NCBI RefSeq assembly: GCF_000384815.1
Contig: NZ_ARQF01000020.1
Location: 1 to 64,000 of the forward strand
DNA from: Halodesulfovibrio aestuarii DSM 17919 = ATCC 29578
GTDB taxonomy: Bacteria > Desulfobacterota > Desulfovibrionia > Desulfovibrionales > Desulfovibrionaceae
Length of the DNA: 64,000 nt
Direction of reading: 5' to 3'
Shown here: in pieces, positions 35,429-44,836 of the stretch
Numbering within the stretch: the stretch's first letter is position 1
How the letters are laid out: the number at the start of each line of letters is the position of its first letter
The notes under the pieces: model-generated
Told to the model about the DNA's origin: nothing
The model's database searches: none
What the model saw: only the letters and a program-made list of their open reading frames with translations
Position numbers and translations under genes: made by a program

Positions 35429-36860
35429 CAGTTATCCCCGTTGTTCTGCCACGACAACAGTTGTCGCAGAACACAGAAACAAAACGCTCCAGCTTATTAC
35501 CACGTGACCCCTTAAATAAGATGACTCCGTTGTTTACACTAAGCGTTCTGCAAAGATTAAGAAATTGCTGCGGTGTTTCCACGCAGTGGAATTCCCCGGT
35601 AAAGTTAGTCTCATCAAGACCTTCTTTCACCGCATTGCGGTTTTTGCCAATCCAGCACACAACGTCAGCTTTCGATTCAGTAATCTTTTCACCAAGTTTT
35701 TTGTGTGCCTCGTAAGCCTGCTCCCCCAGTTCCAGCATTTCACCCAATACCAAAACAAGCGGCTTATCTTCTGCCAACTCTGCTGCTGTTTCCAGCGCTC
35801 GGGCACAAGAAAGCGGATTCGAATTATAACAATCGTCTATAACAAGCCAGTTTCCACGCTGGGAACAATTAAACCGTTTTTCCGGTAATGTTGCCTGCGC
35901 AAAACCCTGAATTATTTCTGTAGACTTAAGCCCGATAATGTCTGCGGCGGCAGCAACTGCGATCACGTTCTCGGCTGCAAAAGCCCCCCTGAACGGAGCA
36001 GTCACTTCGAACTCTTTGCCACATAAATTAACACGATATTTTCCCTGAACTTCTGATACAGGCCCGCTGTATTCTGCGTAGTAACCACATTCAGGATCTT
36101 TAATACTAAAATACCGCATTTCATTAAATTGTCGGGCGCACGCTTCTGTCAGTTCTGGATAATCGGCAGAGACAAGCCCTACACCACCCTGCTGAACATA
36201 TTTTAGAAGCTGCGATTTATAATGAGCTACACCCTTGTCACCCAGACCTTCTGTGTGACCTTCGCCCACGTTCAAAATAATGCCAAGGTCAGGTCGCAGA
36301 ATAGCGCCAAGCTCGTCCATATCGTTCGGCTTGCTGATGCCTGCTTCCATAACCCAATATTTTTCATCACCGGATGCGCCAAGCATTGATACCGGCAATC
36401 CGATCTGATTATTTAAATTAAGATGATTTCTAGCTGTGGTACCGCGGACGGAAAGAACCTCTGCAAGTAATTCCTTTACAGTTGTTTTCCCTGCAGTTCC
36501 GGTAATACCGGTGACAATAGCTTTGGTAAGCAGACGATGATACGCTGCCAGCCTTCCGAGAGCCACCACACAATCCTGAACCATCAACAGAGGTACGCCG
36601 CCTTCACGGCATTCCATGTCCATCATTTCTTCCATGGAAAAAGGAGGACGTTCTGCAACAATAGCGCATGCGCCATGCTCAAGTGCTGCTTTCGCAAAGT
36701 TATGGCCATCAAACCGTTCGCCTGAAATACAAAAGAACAGTTCACCGCGCTTCAGCACGCGGCTATCAGTCTGCACACCGGCAGGTACCGTACTTTCCGA
36801 GTCACCAAGGAAACCCACAGCCCCCATTGCGCTCTGAATCTGACCGAGCGTTAACTTCAC
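35418..36860 (-). CDS. murF: UDP-MurNAc-tripeptide--D-Ala-D-Ala ligase MurF
   Basis: 480 aa. The N-terminal uridine-binding domain has [24 protein letters not shown] (residues 30-53). The P-loop reads [15 protein letters not shown] near 117-131, followed by [14 protein letters not shown] and [10 protein letters not shown]. The third domain has [12 protein letters not shown], characteristic of MurF. The start is GTG 36860, sharing the G of the murE stop (TAGTG). The D-Ala-D-Ala ligase gene that supplies its substrate is not in this cluster. Confidence 0.96.
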   Translation of the reverse strand: MKLTLGQIQSAMGAVGFLGDSESTVPAGVQTDSRVLKRGELFFCISGERFDGHNFAKAALEHGACAIVAERPPFSMEEMMDMECREGGVPLLMVQDCVVALGRLAAYHRLLTKAIVTGITGTAGKTTVKELLAEVLSVRGTTARNHLNLNNQIGLPVSMLGASGDEKYWVMEAGISKPNDMDELGAILRPDLGIILNVGEGHTEGLGDKGVAHYKSQLLKYVQQGGVGLVSADYPELTEACARQFNEMRYFSIKDPECGYYAEYSGPVSEVQGKYRVNLCGKEFEVTAPFRGAFAAENVIAVAAAADIIGLKSTEIIQGFAQATLPEKRFNCSQRGNWLVIDDCYNSNPLSCARALETAAELAEDKPLVLVLGEMLELGEQAYEAHKKLGEKITESKADVVCWIGKNRNAVKEGLDETNFTGEFHCVETPQQFLNLCRTLSVNNGVILFKGSRGNKLERFVSVFCDNCCRGRTTGITGAL

Positions 36861-38305
36861 TAGAGCAACTCCTTAAGAATTGCCTGATCGCTGAATGATA
36901 CTTTTTTAGTACCGATTACCTGATAGTCTTCGTGGCCTTTACCAGCCACAAGGATACAATCACCAGGTGTCGCAATGGATACTGCAAGCTCAAGAGCTTT
37001 TTTACGATCCACTTCAACATGTACTTCTTTACAATCAGCAAGACCCGGCTTCACATCTTCAAGAATAGCGTCAGGATTTTCTGTACGCGGGTTATCAGAA
37101 GTTAACACCGCGACATCAGATCCCTTTGCCACTGCCTCACCCATTATCGGGCGTTTTGTACGGTCACGATCGCCGCCGCAGCCGAACACGGTAATTATGC
37201 GCTTAAACCCTGTCTCACGCAGAGCGGAAAGAACGTTCACCAGCGCATCAGGAGTATGTGCGTAGTCAACAAAAGCATAAATACCTTTGTCTGTCGGAAT
37301 ACGCTCCAGACGCCCGCAAACACCGTTGTATCCGGAAAGACACTGCATCTGATCCGGAGTAAGTCCCATACCGATACCCACAGCCATCGCTGCAAGCAGG
37401 TTGGAAGCGTTATGTGTACCTACCATCGGTGAAACAATATTCCACTCCTTCCCTTCGAAGGACATGTGGAGATGAAGGCCATCCACGGTAGACTCAACAA
37501 TGTTGCCACGTAAAATCCGGCAACCTTCAATTTCCCTACCGGTCAAAGTAAAGCCGATACCGTTCGTGAGCTCCGGCAACAGACGCTTACCATACTCATC
37601 ATCGATATTCACAACACCGAGCTTTGCAATGTCCGGAACTGTGGTAAACAACTTTTTCTTTGCTTCATAATAGGTTTCCATATCCCCATGGTAATCCAGA
37701 TGATCCTGTGTCACGTTTGTGAGCACACCACCGGCAAAACGAATACCGGAAGAACGATTCTGATCAAGAGCATGGGAGGAAACTTCCATAAAGGCATACT
37801 CAACACCGGCAGCTTCCATCCGGGAAAGGAGAGAATGCTGTTTTAAACAATCAGGTGTTGTCATGCTGGCAACGATCTCCGTACCCGGCCAGCGATACGC
37901 AACGGTGCCAATAACACCTGTTTTGCGCCCTGCCTGAGCAAAAAGATATTCCAGAATGCTGGTTACGGTTGTTTTGCCGTTTGTACCGGTAACACCCACC
38001 AGTTTCAAATTCAGGTTCGCCGTTCCAAAACGGGCAGAGGCTAACTTACCAAGAGTTTCTTTTGGATTCTCAGCCACAACAAATACCGCATCGGCAGAAT
38101 CTGCTGGAATATTATCTTTGCTGCATACAATGTATGCTGCACCATTCTCAATGGCGTTTCCGATAAATTTCCCACCATCAACAGAAGCACCCGGAAGCGC
38201 GATAAACACGTCTCCCTGCTTCACTTTTCGGGAATCAATATGCAGCGTTAGCAAGCCGGTTGCTACCTGCTGCTCCAGCTGTTCCATAGGTATTATCTGC
38301 GCCAT
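36860..38305 (-). CDS. murE: UDP-MurNAc-dipeptide--meso-diaminopimelate ligase MurE
   Basis: 481 aa from ATG 38305, with CGGAG upstream; the first in-frame codons above it lie inside ftsI. The uridine domain has IDSRKVKQGDVFIALPG and the P-loop VTGTNGKTTVTSI. The carbamylated-Lys region follows ATYMEV-type ATP loops. The TSDNPRTENPD motif near residues 397-407 is the meso-diaminopimelate specificity motif (DNPR), so the wall is of the DAP type. It overlaps murF by one base. Confidence 0.97.
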   Translation of the reverse strand: MAQIIPMEQLEQQVATGLLTLHIDSRKVKQGDVFIALPGASVDGGKFIGNAIENGAAYIVCSKDNIPADSADAVFVVAENPKETLGKLASARFGTANLNLKLVGVTGTNGKTTVTSILEYLFAQAGRKTGVIGTVAYRWPGTEIVASMTTPDCLKQHSLLSRMEAAGVEYAFMEVSSHALDQNRSSGIRFAGGVLTNVTQDHLDYHGDMETYYEAKKKLFTTVPDIAKLGVVNIDDEYGKRLLPELTNGIGFTLTGREIEGCRILRGNIVESTVDGLHLHMSFEGKEWNIVSPMVGTHNASNLLAAMAVGIGMGLTPDQMQCLSGYNGVCGRLERIPTDKGIYAFVDYAHTPDALVNVLSALRETGFKRIITVFGCGGDRDRTKRPIMGEAVAKGSDVAVLTSDNPRTENPDAILEDVKPGLADCKEVHVEVDRKKALELAVSIATPGDCILVAGKGHEDYQVIGTKKVSFSDQAILKELL

Positions 38306-38306
38306 A

Positions 38307-40328
38307 TTACGATTGCTCCGATAGCCACAGTGTATATTGCTGTTTACTTCCGGCAGACCACTTTGCACCTGCTGCCGGTTTTTGTTTTTTTACAAAAGCG
38401 CCACTGCCCATTACAGAAGGTATAATGCCCTGACGCGCATAAACTTCCATTGCGAAGCGTATAGACCTGCCCCGTAAGTCCGGAATTGAATTTCCGGAAA
38501 CCTGCGGCTTGCCGCCTACATCAAAACGTCGCTCACCATATTTTGGGATAAGTGTTGACGGAATTGCAGATGCAAGAAGACGGGACTTTTCAAAGTCGGG
38601 CAATGTGCCATTGAGAGCCATGTACCGCATAGCGATTTCTTTAAAAGCTGGTGCGGCAACCTTGCTCCCGTAATAGTTTTTTGCAGGTTCATCAACAACA
38701 ACTAATATGATGAACTCTGGATTTAACGCCGGAATCAGCCCGACGAATGAAGAAGTATACTTACTGCCGTACCCGCCACTGCGGGCTGCTTTTTGCGCTG
38801 TGCCTGTTTTTCCACCGATAGAAACACCAGAAATGGCAGCACTTTTCCCTGTACCGGACTCAACAACATCCTGCATCATTTTTAACACAGTATGTGTTGT
38901 TTCTTCTGAGAATACCCGCTGGGAGTTTTCTTTCAGCACCTCTTCACGTAATGGAAAATTTTTTACCAGCCGCAACGGTTTTCGTACTCCACCATTTGCA
39001 AGAACAAGGTAGGCCTCTGCCAACTGTGGCAGTGTTGAAGCAAAGCCCTGTCCAAATGCTGCGTTGGCAAGGTCAACCTGTGTCCAGTTCTTTAGTGGTC
39101 GCAGGATTCCGGAGGACTGACCAGCCAGTGGCAACGCCGCTTTTTTGCCAAAGCCCAACCGCACAAGGTAGTCACGATACTTGGTTGCACCAAGTTCAAG
39201 TCCAATTTTGGCTGTGCCGATATTGCTGGAATAACTCAGCACTTTTTTTGCAGTAAGCCACTGTAATTTTTTCGTGTCACGAATCCGGACATTGTGCAGC
39301 TTCCATTTGCCATTTTCACAAAAAAACAAGGAATCCGGTTCAATAATTTTTTCTTCCAATGCTGCCGCCATAAGAAACGGCTTAATGGTTGAACCCATTT
39401 CAAGCACGTCCTGCGCAATGTGGTCACGACGCTGACTGGAAGAATACTGTCCAAACACGTTCGGATTAAACATAGGAGCCTGAGCCCATGCAAGGATATC
39501 ACCGCTGGCAACATCAACAACCATGGCTCCACCCCATTTTGCATCATACGCATTAACGGCATACTGAACGGCCTGCTCTGCAAAGAACTGAACCTCTGAA
39601 TCAATGGTCAGGCTTATGTCATCACCCTGTAGCGGAGTAGTTTCTTCTGCACCTTGCAAAAAAAGCCTCCGACCAGCGGCATCACGCTGCACAACAAATT
39701 TAGAGGAGGACCCGGTGAGCGTTTTATTAAATGCATACTCAATACCAGCAAGTCCCTTCTCGTCTACACCAACATAACCGAGCAGGTTACCGGTCAACAT
39801 TTTATTCGGGTATATCCGCCCGAATTCAGTCTGAAGATATACGCCTTTCAGTCCTTGTTTTTTAATGGCAGCAGCTGTCCTGTCGTCGATTTTTCTTTTT
39901 ATCCAGACAAAATTCCGACCTTTTTTTATCTTCTTACGAATAAATTTGGGATCAACCTTCAGAATATTGGCAAGACGAACTGAGACGGTATACGGGCTTT
40001 CCACTTCATAGGGACGCACAAAGACAGATTTAATGGCAAGAGTTGATGCCAGTACCCTGTTATCCCTATCAAGAATTTTGCCTCGCCGCCCTGTTACCAG
40101 TTCCGATGTAAGATGCTGGCGAAGTGCCCTGCCGCTCAAATTTTGCGTATCCACAACCTGCAAACTATAGGCTCGCCCCCATAAAGAGCACCACACTACC
40201 GCCATAAGTGCTGCAACGCACAAAAACCGCACGCGGCTCCAGTCCCGCTTTTGTGAAGCGGAAGCCCGGTTTGCCGAGGCGGTTCTTTTTGATCGGGAAA
40301 GTGATTTGGTTCGCGTTGCCCTGGCCAC
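38307..40328 (-). CDS. ftsI: septal transpeptidase FtsI / PBP with PASTA domain
   Basis: 673 aa from GTG 40328, which has CGGAG upstream; the longer frame above it lies inside ftsL. A Ser/Arg-rich cytoplasmic tail is followed by one membrane helix near residues 35-55. The pedestal domain and the transpeptidase domain follow, with S-T-I-K (GSTIKPF), S-S-N (LSYSSNIG) and K-T-G (GGKTGTAQK). A single C-terminal PASTA domain starts at IPDLRGRSIRFAMEVY. PASTA-bearing FtsI is less usual in proteobacteria but found in deltaproteobacteria. It cross-links septal peptidoglycan with FtsW. Confidence 0.95.
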   Translation of the reverse strand: MARATRTKSLSRSKRTASANRASASQKRDWSRVRFLCVAALMAVVWCSLWGRAYSLQVVDTQNLSGRALRQHLTSELVTGRRGKILDRDNRVLASTLAIKSVFVRPYEVESPYTVSVRLANILKVDPKFIRKKIKKGRNFVWIKRKIDDRTAAAIKKQGLKGVYLQTEFGRIYPNKMLTGNLLGYVGVDEKGLAGIEYAFNKTLTGSSSKFVVQRDAAGRRLFLQGAEETTPLQGDDISLTIDSEVQFFAEQAVQYAVNAYDAKWGGAMVVDVASGDILAWAQAPMFNPNVFGQYSSSQRRDHIAQDVLEMGSTIKPFLMAAALEEKIIEPDSLFFCENGKWKLHNVRIRDTKKLQWLTAKKVLSYSSNIGTAKIGLELGATKYRDYLVRLGFGKKAALPLAGQSSGILRPLKNWTQVDLANAAFGQGFASTLPQLAEAYLVLANGGVRKPLRLVKNFPLREEVLKENSQRVFSEETTHTVLKMMQDVVESGTGKSAAISGVSIGGKTGTAQKAARSGGYGSKYTSSFVGLIPALNPEFIILVVVDEPAKNYYGSKVAAPAFKEIAMRYMALNGTLPDFEKSRLLASAIPSTLIPKYGERRFDVGGKPQVSGNSIPDLRGRSIRFAMEVYARQGIIPSVMGSGAFVKKQKPAAGAKWSAGSKQQYTLWLSEQS

Positions 40329-40338
40329 GGTCACTCCG

Positions 40339-40632
40339 TCATTCCTTAATAGGTTTGTTACCCAGTTGCCGTATCTGCCCGACCTGAGCGGCCTGCATAC
40401 CAAGTCGGGCGGCTTCTTTCTTCAACCTGTACGGAGACAACAAGTTGTCCCGTTCTAACTGAAGTCTGGCTGTATGGGCTTTCTTTTTATTGACACTGAC
40501 CTGAAGCTCTTTCAGGGCATAGCCCATGTTCACCTGCTCAATATTCAACCACACAGTGGTAAGACACAGAGCCAAAGTGACTACTCCGGAAAGGACCAAT
40601 GCAAGAATCCATACATCAAACTTTTTGGCCAT
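40339..40632 (-). CDS. ftsL: cell division protein FtsL
   Basis: 97 aa from ATG 40632. It is a small bitopic protein with a membrane helix at about residues 7-29 (VWILALVLSGVVTLALCLTTVWL) and a periplasmic coiled coil with heptad pattern to about residue 75. The C-terminal SPYRLKKEAARLGMQAA is typical of FtsL. Its gene sits between rsmH and ftsI as expected. The protein bridges FtsB, FtsQ and the FtsWI synthase. Identification leans on size, topology and position because FtsL sequences diverge. Confidence 0.88.
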   Translation of the reverse strand: MAKKFDVWILALVLSGVVTLALCLTTVWLNIEQVNMGYALKELQVSVNKKKAHTARLQLERDNLLSPYRLKKEAARLGMQAAQVGQIRQLGNKPIKE

Positions 40633-40642
40633 TAGCTTCTCG

Positions 40643-41620
40643 CTACAGTTTTTCAACCACGCGCAATTTTGCGCTGGAAGAACGGGAGTTGATCTTACGT
40701 TCTTCTTCGGTTGCAGTAACCGGCTTTTTGGTTAGCAACTTAACATTCGGGGTATGGTTGCAAATACAAACAGGAATCTGTTTCGGACAAATACATCCGG
40801 TTGATTCTTCCTTGAACATGCGTTTGACCATACGGTCTTCCAAAGAATGGAAGGTAATTACCGCAAGTCGCCCACCCGGGCGAAGATGATCCAAAATGCG
40901 TTTCAAAAATGCTTCAAGCTCTTCTAATTCGCTGTTAACGACCATACGCAACGCCTGAAAAGTTCGTGTTGCAGGATGGTTTCTAGATTTAGCGCGCCAC
41001 TTGGCCGGATACGCTTTTTCTACAATTGAAGCCAACTGTGTGGTGGTTTCAATCGGAGCAATCGAACGTGCTTCTAGAATTGCTTTTGCAATGCGTCCAC
41101 ACATCGGATCCTCACCATATCGGCCAATAATAAATTTTAACTTTTCGTATGAAGCCTTATTTACAATGGAGCTTGCTGGCGGCATGCCTCCGGCAGGGTC
41201 CATACGCATATCAAGCGGTCCTTCTATTTTAAAACTGAACCCACGCTCCGGTTGGTCAATCTGCATAGAAGAAACACCAATATCGATAAGTGCCCCGTCA
41301 AGTTCATCCCACCCAGCATCACGCAGCACCATTTCAAATTCGCTGAACTTGGCATGGGCGGTTACAACATAATCTCTAAACGGCTCAAGACGCTTGCGGG
41401 CGCGTTCAAGAGTTTCAAGATCTCTATCAATACCGAGCAGATGCGCTTTACCTTCTGCTTTTTTCAACAAAGCTTCGCTATGCCCCGCGAGACCAAGGGT
41501 ACCATCCAAATAGTATCCCCCCGGTTTCGGGTCGAGATAGTCGATCACTTCGTTCAGCAACACCGAGACATGATCGCCCCATTCTTGCTGGTTTTGTGCG
41601 CTATCCTGTTCGGAACTCAT
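40643..41620 (-). CDS. rsmH: 16S rRNA m4C1402 methyltransferase RsmH (MraW)
   Basis: 325 aa SAM-dependent enzyme methylating N4 of C1402 in the ribosomal P site. The SAM motif GYYLDGTLGLAGHSEALL is near residues 34-51. It also has FSEFEMVLRDAG, DIGVSSMQIDQPERGFSF with the conserved DxGxSxxQ, and the C-terminal GGRLAVITFHSLEDRMVKRMF. It follows mraZ by 17 nt and starts the dcw structural genes. Length matches the family. Confidence 0.96.
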   Translation of the reverse strand: MSSEQDSAQNQQEWGDHVSVLLNEVIDYLDPKPGGYYLDGTLGLAGHSEALLKKAEGKAHLLGIDRDLETLERARKRLEPFRDYVVTAHAKFSEFEMVLRDAGWDELDGALIDIGVSSMQIDQPERGFSFKIEGPLDMRMDPAGGMPPASSIVNKASYEKLKFIIGRYGEDPMCGRIAKAILEARSIAPIETTTQLASIVEKAYPAKWRAKSRNHPATRTFQALRMVVNSELEELEAFLKRILDHLRPGGRLAVITFHSLEDRMVKRMFKEESTGCICPKQIPVCICNHTPNVKLLTKKPVTATEEERKINSRSSSAKLRVVEKL

Positions 41621-41637
41621 TACTAATCACCTTATTC

Positions 41638-42087
41638 CTAAATCGGGAAATCAATCCCACTTTCTGTTAATTCGTCGGCCACATCATCAAAGTTGAGTGT
41701 CATCAGATCTTCAAACCGAGTTTTATCCCAAATCTCGAACTTGCTTCCCTGCCCAACAATCACTATTTCTCTTTGAAGTCCACCGTATGCCATATGGTCC
41801 GCAGGAATTCTGATGCGTCCCTGCTTATCCACAATAATTTCTTCGGCTCCGCCAATAACGAGTCTTCGAAAATGACGCAACTTAAGAGATGGATTTTTTA
41901 ATCGATGAAATTTTTGTTCGAACTCTTCCCAATCAGGCAGAGGAAAGCCCATTACACACCTGTCGTAGGTGGTAAGGACAAGAGTCCCGCCTTCTGAGCG
42001 AGATAGAAGAATGTCCCTAAAGGCTGAGGGGAGCATTACCCTACCCTTATTATCGAGACTTCGGTGGGATCGGCCTCTGAAATACAT
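41638..42087 (-). CDS. mraZ: transcriptional regulator MraZ
   Basis: 149 aa, two tandem SpoVT/AbrB-like domains that assemble into a ring. The DNA-contacting motifs are [14 protein letters not shown] (residues 11-24) and [13 protein letters not shown] (near 88-100). It is the first gene of the dcw cluster and in E. coli represses its own promoter through three TGGGN repeats at 10 bp spacing. Three TGGTA repeats with the same spacing lie just upstream of this start codon, which supports autoregulation here. GAGGTG serves as SD and overlaps the last repeat. Confidence 0.96.
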   Translation of the reverse strand: MYFRGRSHRSLDNKGRVMLPSAFRDILLSRSEGGTLVLTTYDRCVMGFPLPDWEEFEQKFHRLKNPSLKLRHFRRLVIGGAEEIIVDKQGRIRIPADHMAYGGLQREIVIVGQGSKFEIWDKTRFEDLMTLNFDDVADELTESGIDFPI

Positions 42088-42097
42088 ATTTCACCTC

Positions 42098-42122
42098 TAC
42101 CACCTTTTACCACACTTTACCA
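42098..42122 (-). promoter_or_regulatory. MraZ-box array upstream of mraZ
   Basis: On the minus strand three TGGTA repeats are spaced by exactly 5 nt (TACCA on the plus strand at 42098, 42108 and 42118). This is the MraZ operator layout (TGGGN-N5 repeated three times). The array lies between the -10 box and the start codon, so bound MraZ would block initiation. Confidence 0.75.
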
Positions 42123-42130
42123 CCCCAACT

Positions 42131-42136
42131 ATTATA
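42131..42136 (-). promoter_or_regulatory. -10 box of the dcw promoter
   Basis: A perfect TATAAT on the minus strand, 44 nt upstream of mraZ. The nearest -35-like hexamer, TTTACA, is 20 nt upstream, longer than ideal. Transcription would begin near 42124, at the edge of the MraZ boxes. Confidence 0.55.
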
Positions 42137-42205
42137 GAATGCCATCTCCCCAAATTTGTAAATAGACGCATACAAACTAAAACCGGTTTCACGCTTCAAT
42201 AGCTC

Positions 42206-42234
42206 TTGACAATATGTTGCAAATCACAAAATAT
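42206..42234 (+). promoter_or_regulatory. candidate promoter of pyruvate kinase
   Basis: Perfect TTGACA at 42206-42211 with a poor -10 (AAATAT) after 17 nt. The first base of the hexamer is 36 nt before the ATG, so transcription would begin at or next to the start codon. No SD lies before the ATG, which would suit a leaderless mRNA. Confidence 0.45.
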
Positions 42235-42241
42235 CGATAAC

Positions 42242-43654
42242 ATGAGAACTAAAATTATTGCCACCATTGGTCCGGCCAGTAACTCCCGACAAAAATTGTC
42301 AGAGCTTATCGAAGCCGGCGTACGAATTTTCAGGCTTAACTTCTCTCATGGTGATGCGACCATGTTTGAAGGTCTTATTGCACTTATCCGTGAACTCGAA
42401 ACAGAGTACGAGACTCCAATTACCATCCTTCAGGACCTTTCCGGCCCTAAAATGCGTATTGGTCAGCTTAGCGAAGACAGCTATACGCTGAAAAAGCATG
42501 ACCGTCTCGTTCTCGGCCCTTCCGGTTCCGAACACGTGCGTCAACTTCCTTTCATTCCGTTCGATGTTCCTGAGATCATGGAAACTCTGGAAATCGGCGA
42601 CAAAATCGTGCTCGCAGACGGTGTTCTTCCGTTCCGCGTAACCGAAAAACTCGACCTCGGCGCATTCGAGATCGAATGTCGTAACGACGGATTCCTGACC
42701 TCCCGTAAAGGTCTTGCTCTTCCAGGTAAGCCGATCAACCTTCCGGCTATGACCGAAAAAGACCAGAAAGACCTGCGTGACGGTCTGCGTCTCGGTGTTG
42801 ATGCTTGCGCTCTCTCCTTTGTTCAGACTGCTGCTGACATTGAAGTTGCACGCAAAATCATCCTCGAATCTGGCAAGAACATTCCAATTATCGCAAAGCT
42901 TGAGCGCCAGAACTCTGTCACCAACCTCGATGCTATCCTCGAAGTTACAGACATCATTATGGTTGCCCGTGGCGACCTTGGAGTTGAATGTCCGCTCCCA
43001 CAGCTTCCTGCTATGCAAAAACGCATTATCGAAGCATGTAACCGCGCAGGGAAACCGGTAATTGTTGCAACCCAAATGCTTCTGTCTATGGTGAACAACC
43101 CTGTTCCTACCCGGGCAGAAACTACTGACGTTGCAAACGCAGTGCTTGACGGTACTGACTGTCTTATGCTTTCCGAAGAAACCGCTATGGGTAACTATCC
43201 GGTACAGACAGTTAAATATATGACGAACATTGCTCAAGAAGCAGAGAAATACTACTTTGAGCAAGAGCGTGACATGACTCCAAGCAAAGGTCAGGCTACT
43301 CCGGACTTCCTTGCGTACTCTGCATGTCTCATGGCTGAAAAAGTAGAAGCTAAAGCGCTTGTCTGCCACTCTAACAGTGGCACATCCGCCCGTCTTTTAT
43401 CAGCCCGACGTCCAAATCAACTCGTTCACGCACTCACTCCGAATGAAAATGTTCGCCGTGCCCTGAACTTCTCATGGGGAGTTGTCAGCGATCCTATTGA
43501 CAAATCTATTGAAGCCCACCTACAACGAGCTGAAACATTTGTTGAAACATCCCCTGAATTCCATGCTGGTGATCGAGTTGTTATTACTGCAGGACAGCCT
43601 AAACCGGGAGGACAAGCCAGGGGTACAAACTTGGTTAAAATCTACCATAAGTAA
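42242..43654 (+). CDS. pyk: pyruvate kinase
   Basis: 470 aa glycolytic enzyme converting phosphoenolpyruvate and ADP to pyruvate and ATP. It has MRTKIIATIGPAS and FRLNFSHG at the N-terminus, ILQDLSGPKMRIG, and the B domain at about residues 70-160. The signature IIAKLERQNSV contains the catalytic Lys, and IIMVARGDLGVE and VIVATQML follow. The C domain (about 330-470) is standard length. The start is ATG 42242, with no SD; an upstream TTG belongs to the TTGACA element. The next gene begins 2 nt after its stop. Confidence 0.97.
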   Translation: MRTKIIATIGPASNSRQKLSELIEAGVRIFRLNFSHGDATMFEGLIALIRELETEYETPITILQDLSGPKMRIGQLSEDSYTLKKHDRLVLGPSGSEHVRQLPFIPFDVPEIMETLEIGDKIVLADGVLPFRVTEKLDLGAFEIECRNDGFLTSRKGLALPGKPINLPAMTEKDQKDLRDGLRLGVDACALSFVQTAADIEVARKIILESGKNIPIIAKLERQNSVTNLDAILEVTDIIMVARGDLGVECPLPQLPAMQKRIIEACNRAGKPVIVATQMLLSMVNNPVPTRAETTDVANAVLDGTDCLMLSEETAMGNYPVQTVKYMTNIAQEAEKYYFEQERDMTPSKGQATPDFLAYSACLMAEKVEAKALVCHSNSGTSARLLSARRPNQLVHALTPNENVRRALNFSWGVVSDPIDKSIEAHLQRAETFVETSPEFHAGDRVVITAGQPKPGGQARGTNLVKIYHK

Positions 43655-43656
43655 GT

Positions 43657-44655
43657 ATGACAACTGACCACTCCGCTGCTTCAGAAAGCTTTAGAGAAGC
43701 CTATTACCAGATAGCGAAATCTATTCTGGAAAGCTTTCCGAAATACAGGCCACCACTGGACCTGTTCGTATTCAAAGATGAGTCTGCCACACTTGAGACC
43801 TTTTGCCGTAAGGGCCAAAGGCTCTCCAACGAGCAGGTAGATGAGATCCACAGCCTTTGTGCTGCCGGAAGCCTGTTTGTAGCCCGAGCAGACCATTCGG
43901 TTTACTTTAAGCACATTGTCAAACAGCTTGACCTCGTGCTTGTTGATGAAAACTTGAAACAGAGTGAAGTAGCTGAAGTTATTATTCAGGCGTTAACCAT
44001 CCGCCTTGAAGAATTCATGGATCAGCCTGTACGCCCGATGTTTGAAAAGCTGTACAAGGACGTCATGGTCTTTACAGAGTTTCTTTCTCAGGACAAGTTT
44101 CGTATTAAGCTCTTCATGCGTCGTTTAATTACGGAAGAGTATGCGCTTAGCTCACACTCACTGAACACAGCGATAACCGGTATCTGGCTCTTCTTTGAAA
44201 CCCGCAAGGATTTCAAACGCAGAGACTTAGACAAGGCAGCGCTGGCGCTCTTGCTTCACGATATTGGAATGTCAAAAGTACCTTCCTTTATCCTGTCTAA
44301 AAAAGAGCCGCTGAACCGTGATGAGCGTGCAAAAATTATCGAACATGCCCTTCAGGGTGGAAAAGTAGTACACAAACTCGGTTTTGCTTTCGATGAAATG
44401 GTGCAGGCAATTATGCAGCACCATGAGCGGTTGGATGGATCAGGATACCCTAACAAACTTAAAGGTGATGATATTGGCTGGTTCGGCAGACTTACTGCTG
44501 TTGCCGATTCCTTCAGCGCAATGATTACAGACCGTAATTATGCTAAAGCGATACCGCCGGCTGAAGCTGCTGTTTCCCTTCAAAAAGATGACAAGCGGTA
44601 CGACAGCAAATACGCCTCCTTGCTTAATGCTGCGTATGCCACCAATCTGTTTTAG
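43657..44655 (+). CDS. HD-GYP domain protein, probable c-di-GMP phosphodiesterase
   Basis: 332 aa. The N-terminal 150 residues contain no motif I recognise. The C-terminal domain has the HD motif in ALLLHDIGMSKVP (near residue 206) and HHERLDGSGYPNKLKGDDI (about 254-272), which contains the GYP signature and metal ligands. An ADSFSAMITDRNY motif follows. These are the catalytic features of HD-GYP enzymes that hydrolyse cyclic di-GMP. No receiver domain is visible, so the input may be the N-terminal region. It is cotranscribed with pyk by spacing, a pairing I cannot explain. Confidence 0.88.
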   Translation: MTTDHSAASESFREAYYQIAKSILESFPKYRPPLDLFVFKDESATLETFCRKGQRLSNEQVDEIHSLCAAGSLFVARADHSVYFKHIVKQLDLVLVDENLKQSEVAEVIIQALTIRLEEFMDQPVRPMFEKLYKDVMVFTEFLSQDKFRIKLFMRRLITEEYALSSHSLNTAITGIWLFFETRKDFKRRDLDKAALALLLHDIGMSKVPSFILSKKEPLNRDERAKIIEHALQGGKVVHKLGFAFDEMVQAIMQHHERLDGSGYPNKLKGDDIGWFGRLTAVADSFSAMITDRNYAKAIPPAEAAVSLQKDDKRYDSKYASLLNAAYATNLF

Positions 44656-44679
44656 CATCACCGCTATTACGCCCATAAG

Positions 44680-44708
44680 AGACCACTGTTCTACAGTGGT
44701 CTTTTTTT
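44680..44708 (+). terminator. terminator after the HD-GYP gene
   Basis: AGACCACTGT (44680-44689), loop TCT, ACAGTGGTCT (44693-44702), then T7. It closes the pyk/HD-GYP unit. Confidence 0.93.
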
Positions 44709-44836
44709 ATGCCCGAAGTTCTAACCGTCCCTTACTACAGGTATGATTATTCTTCAGCCATCTCTCTTAGAATAGCTATCACTCTCATGGTTAGAGTACA
44801 GTTGAGCAGTCTCTACACAGAAAAGGACATATACGA

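Noticed and set aside
42299-43369. 356-codon minus-strand ORF antisense to pyk
   Set aside because: Shadow of a highly expressed conserved gene with biased codon use; no recognisable motif.
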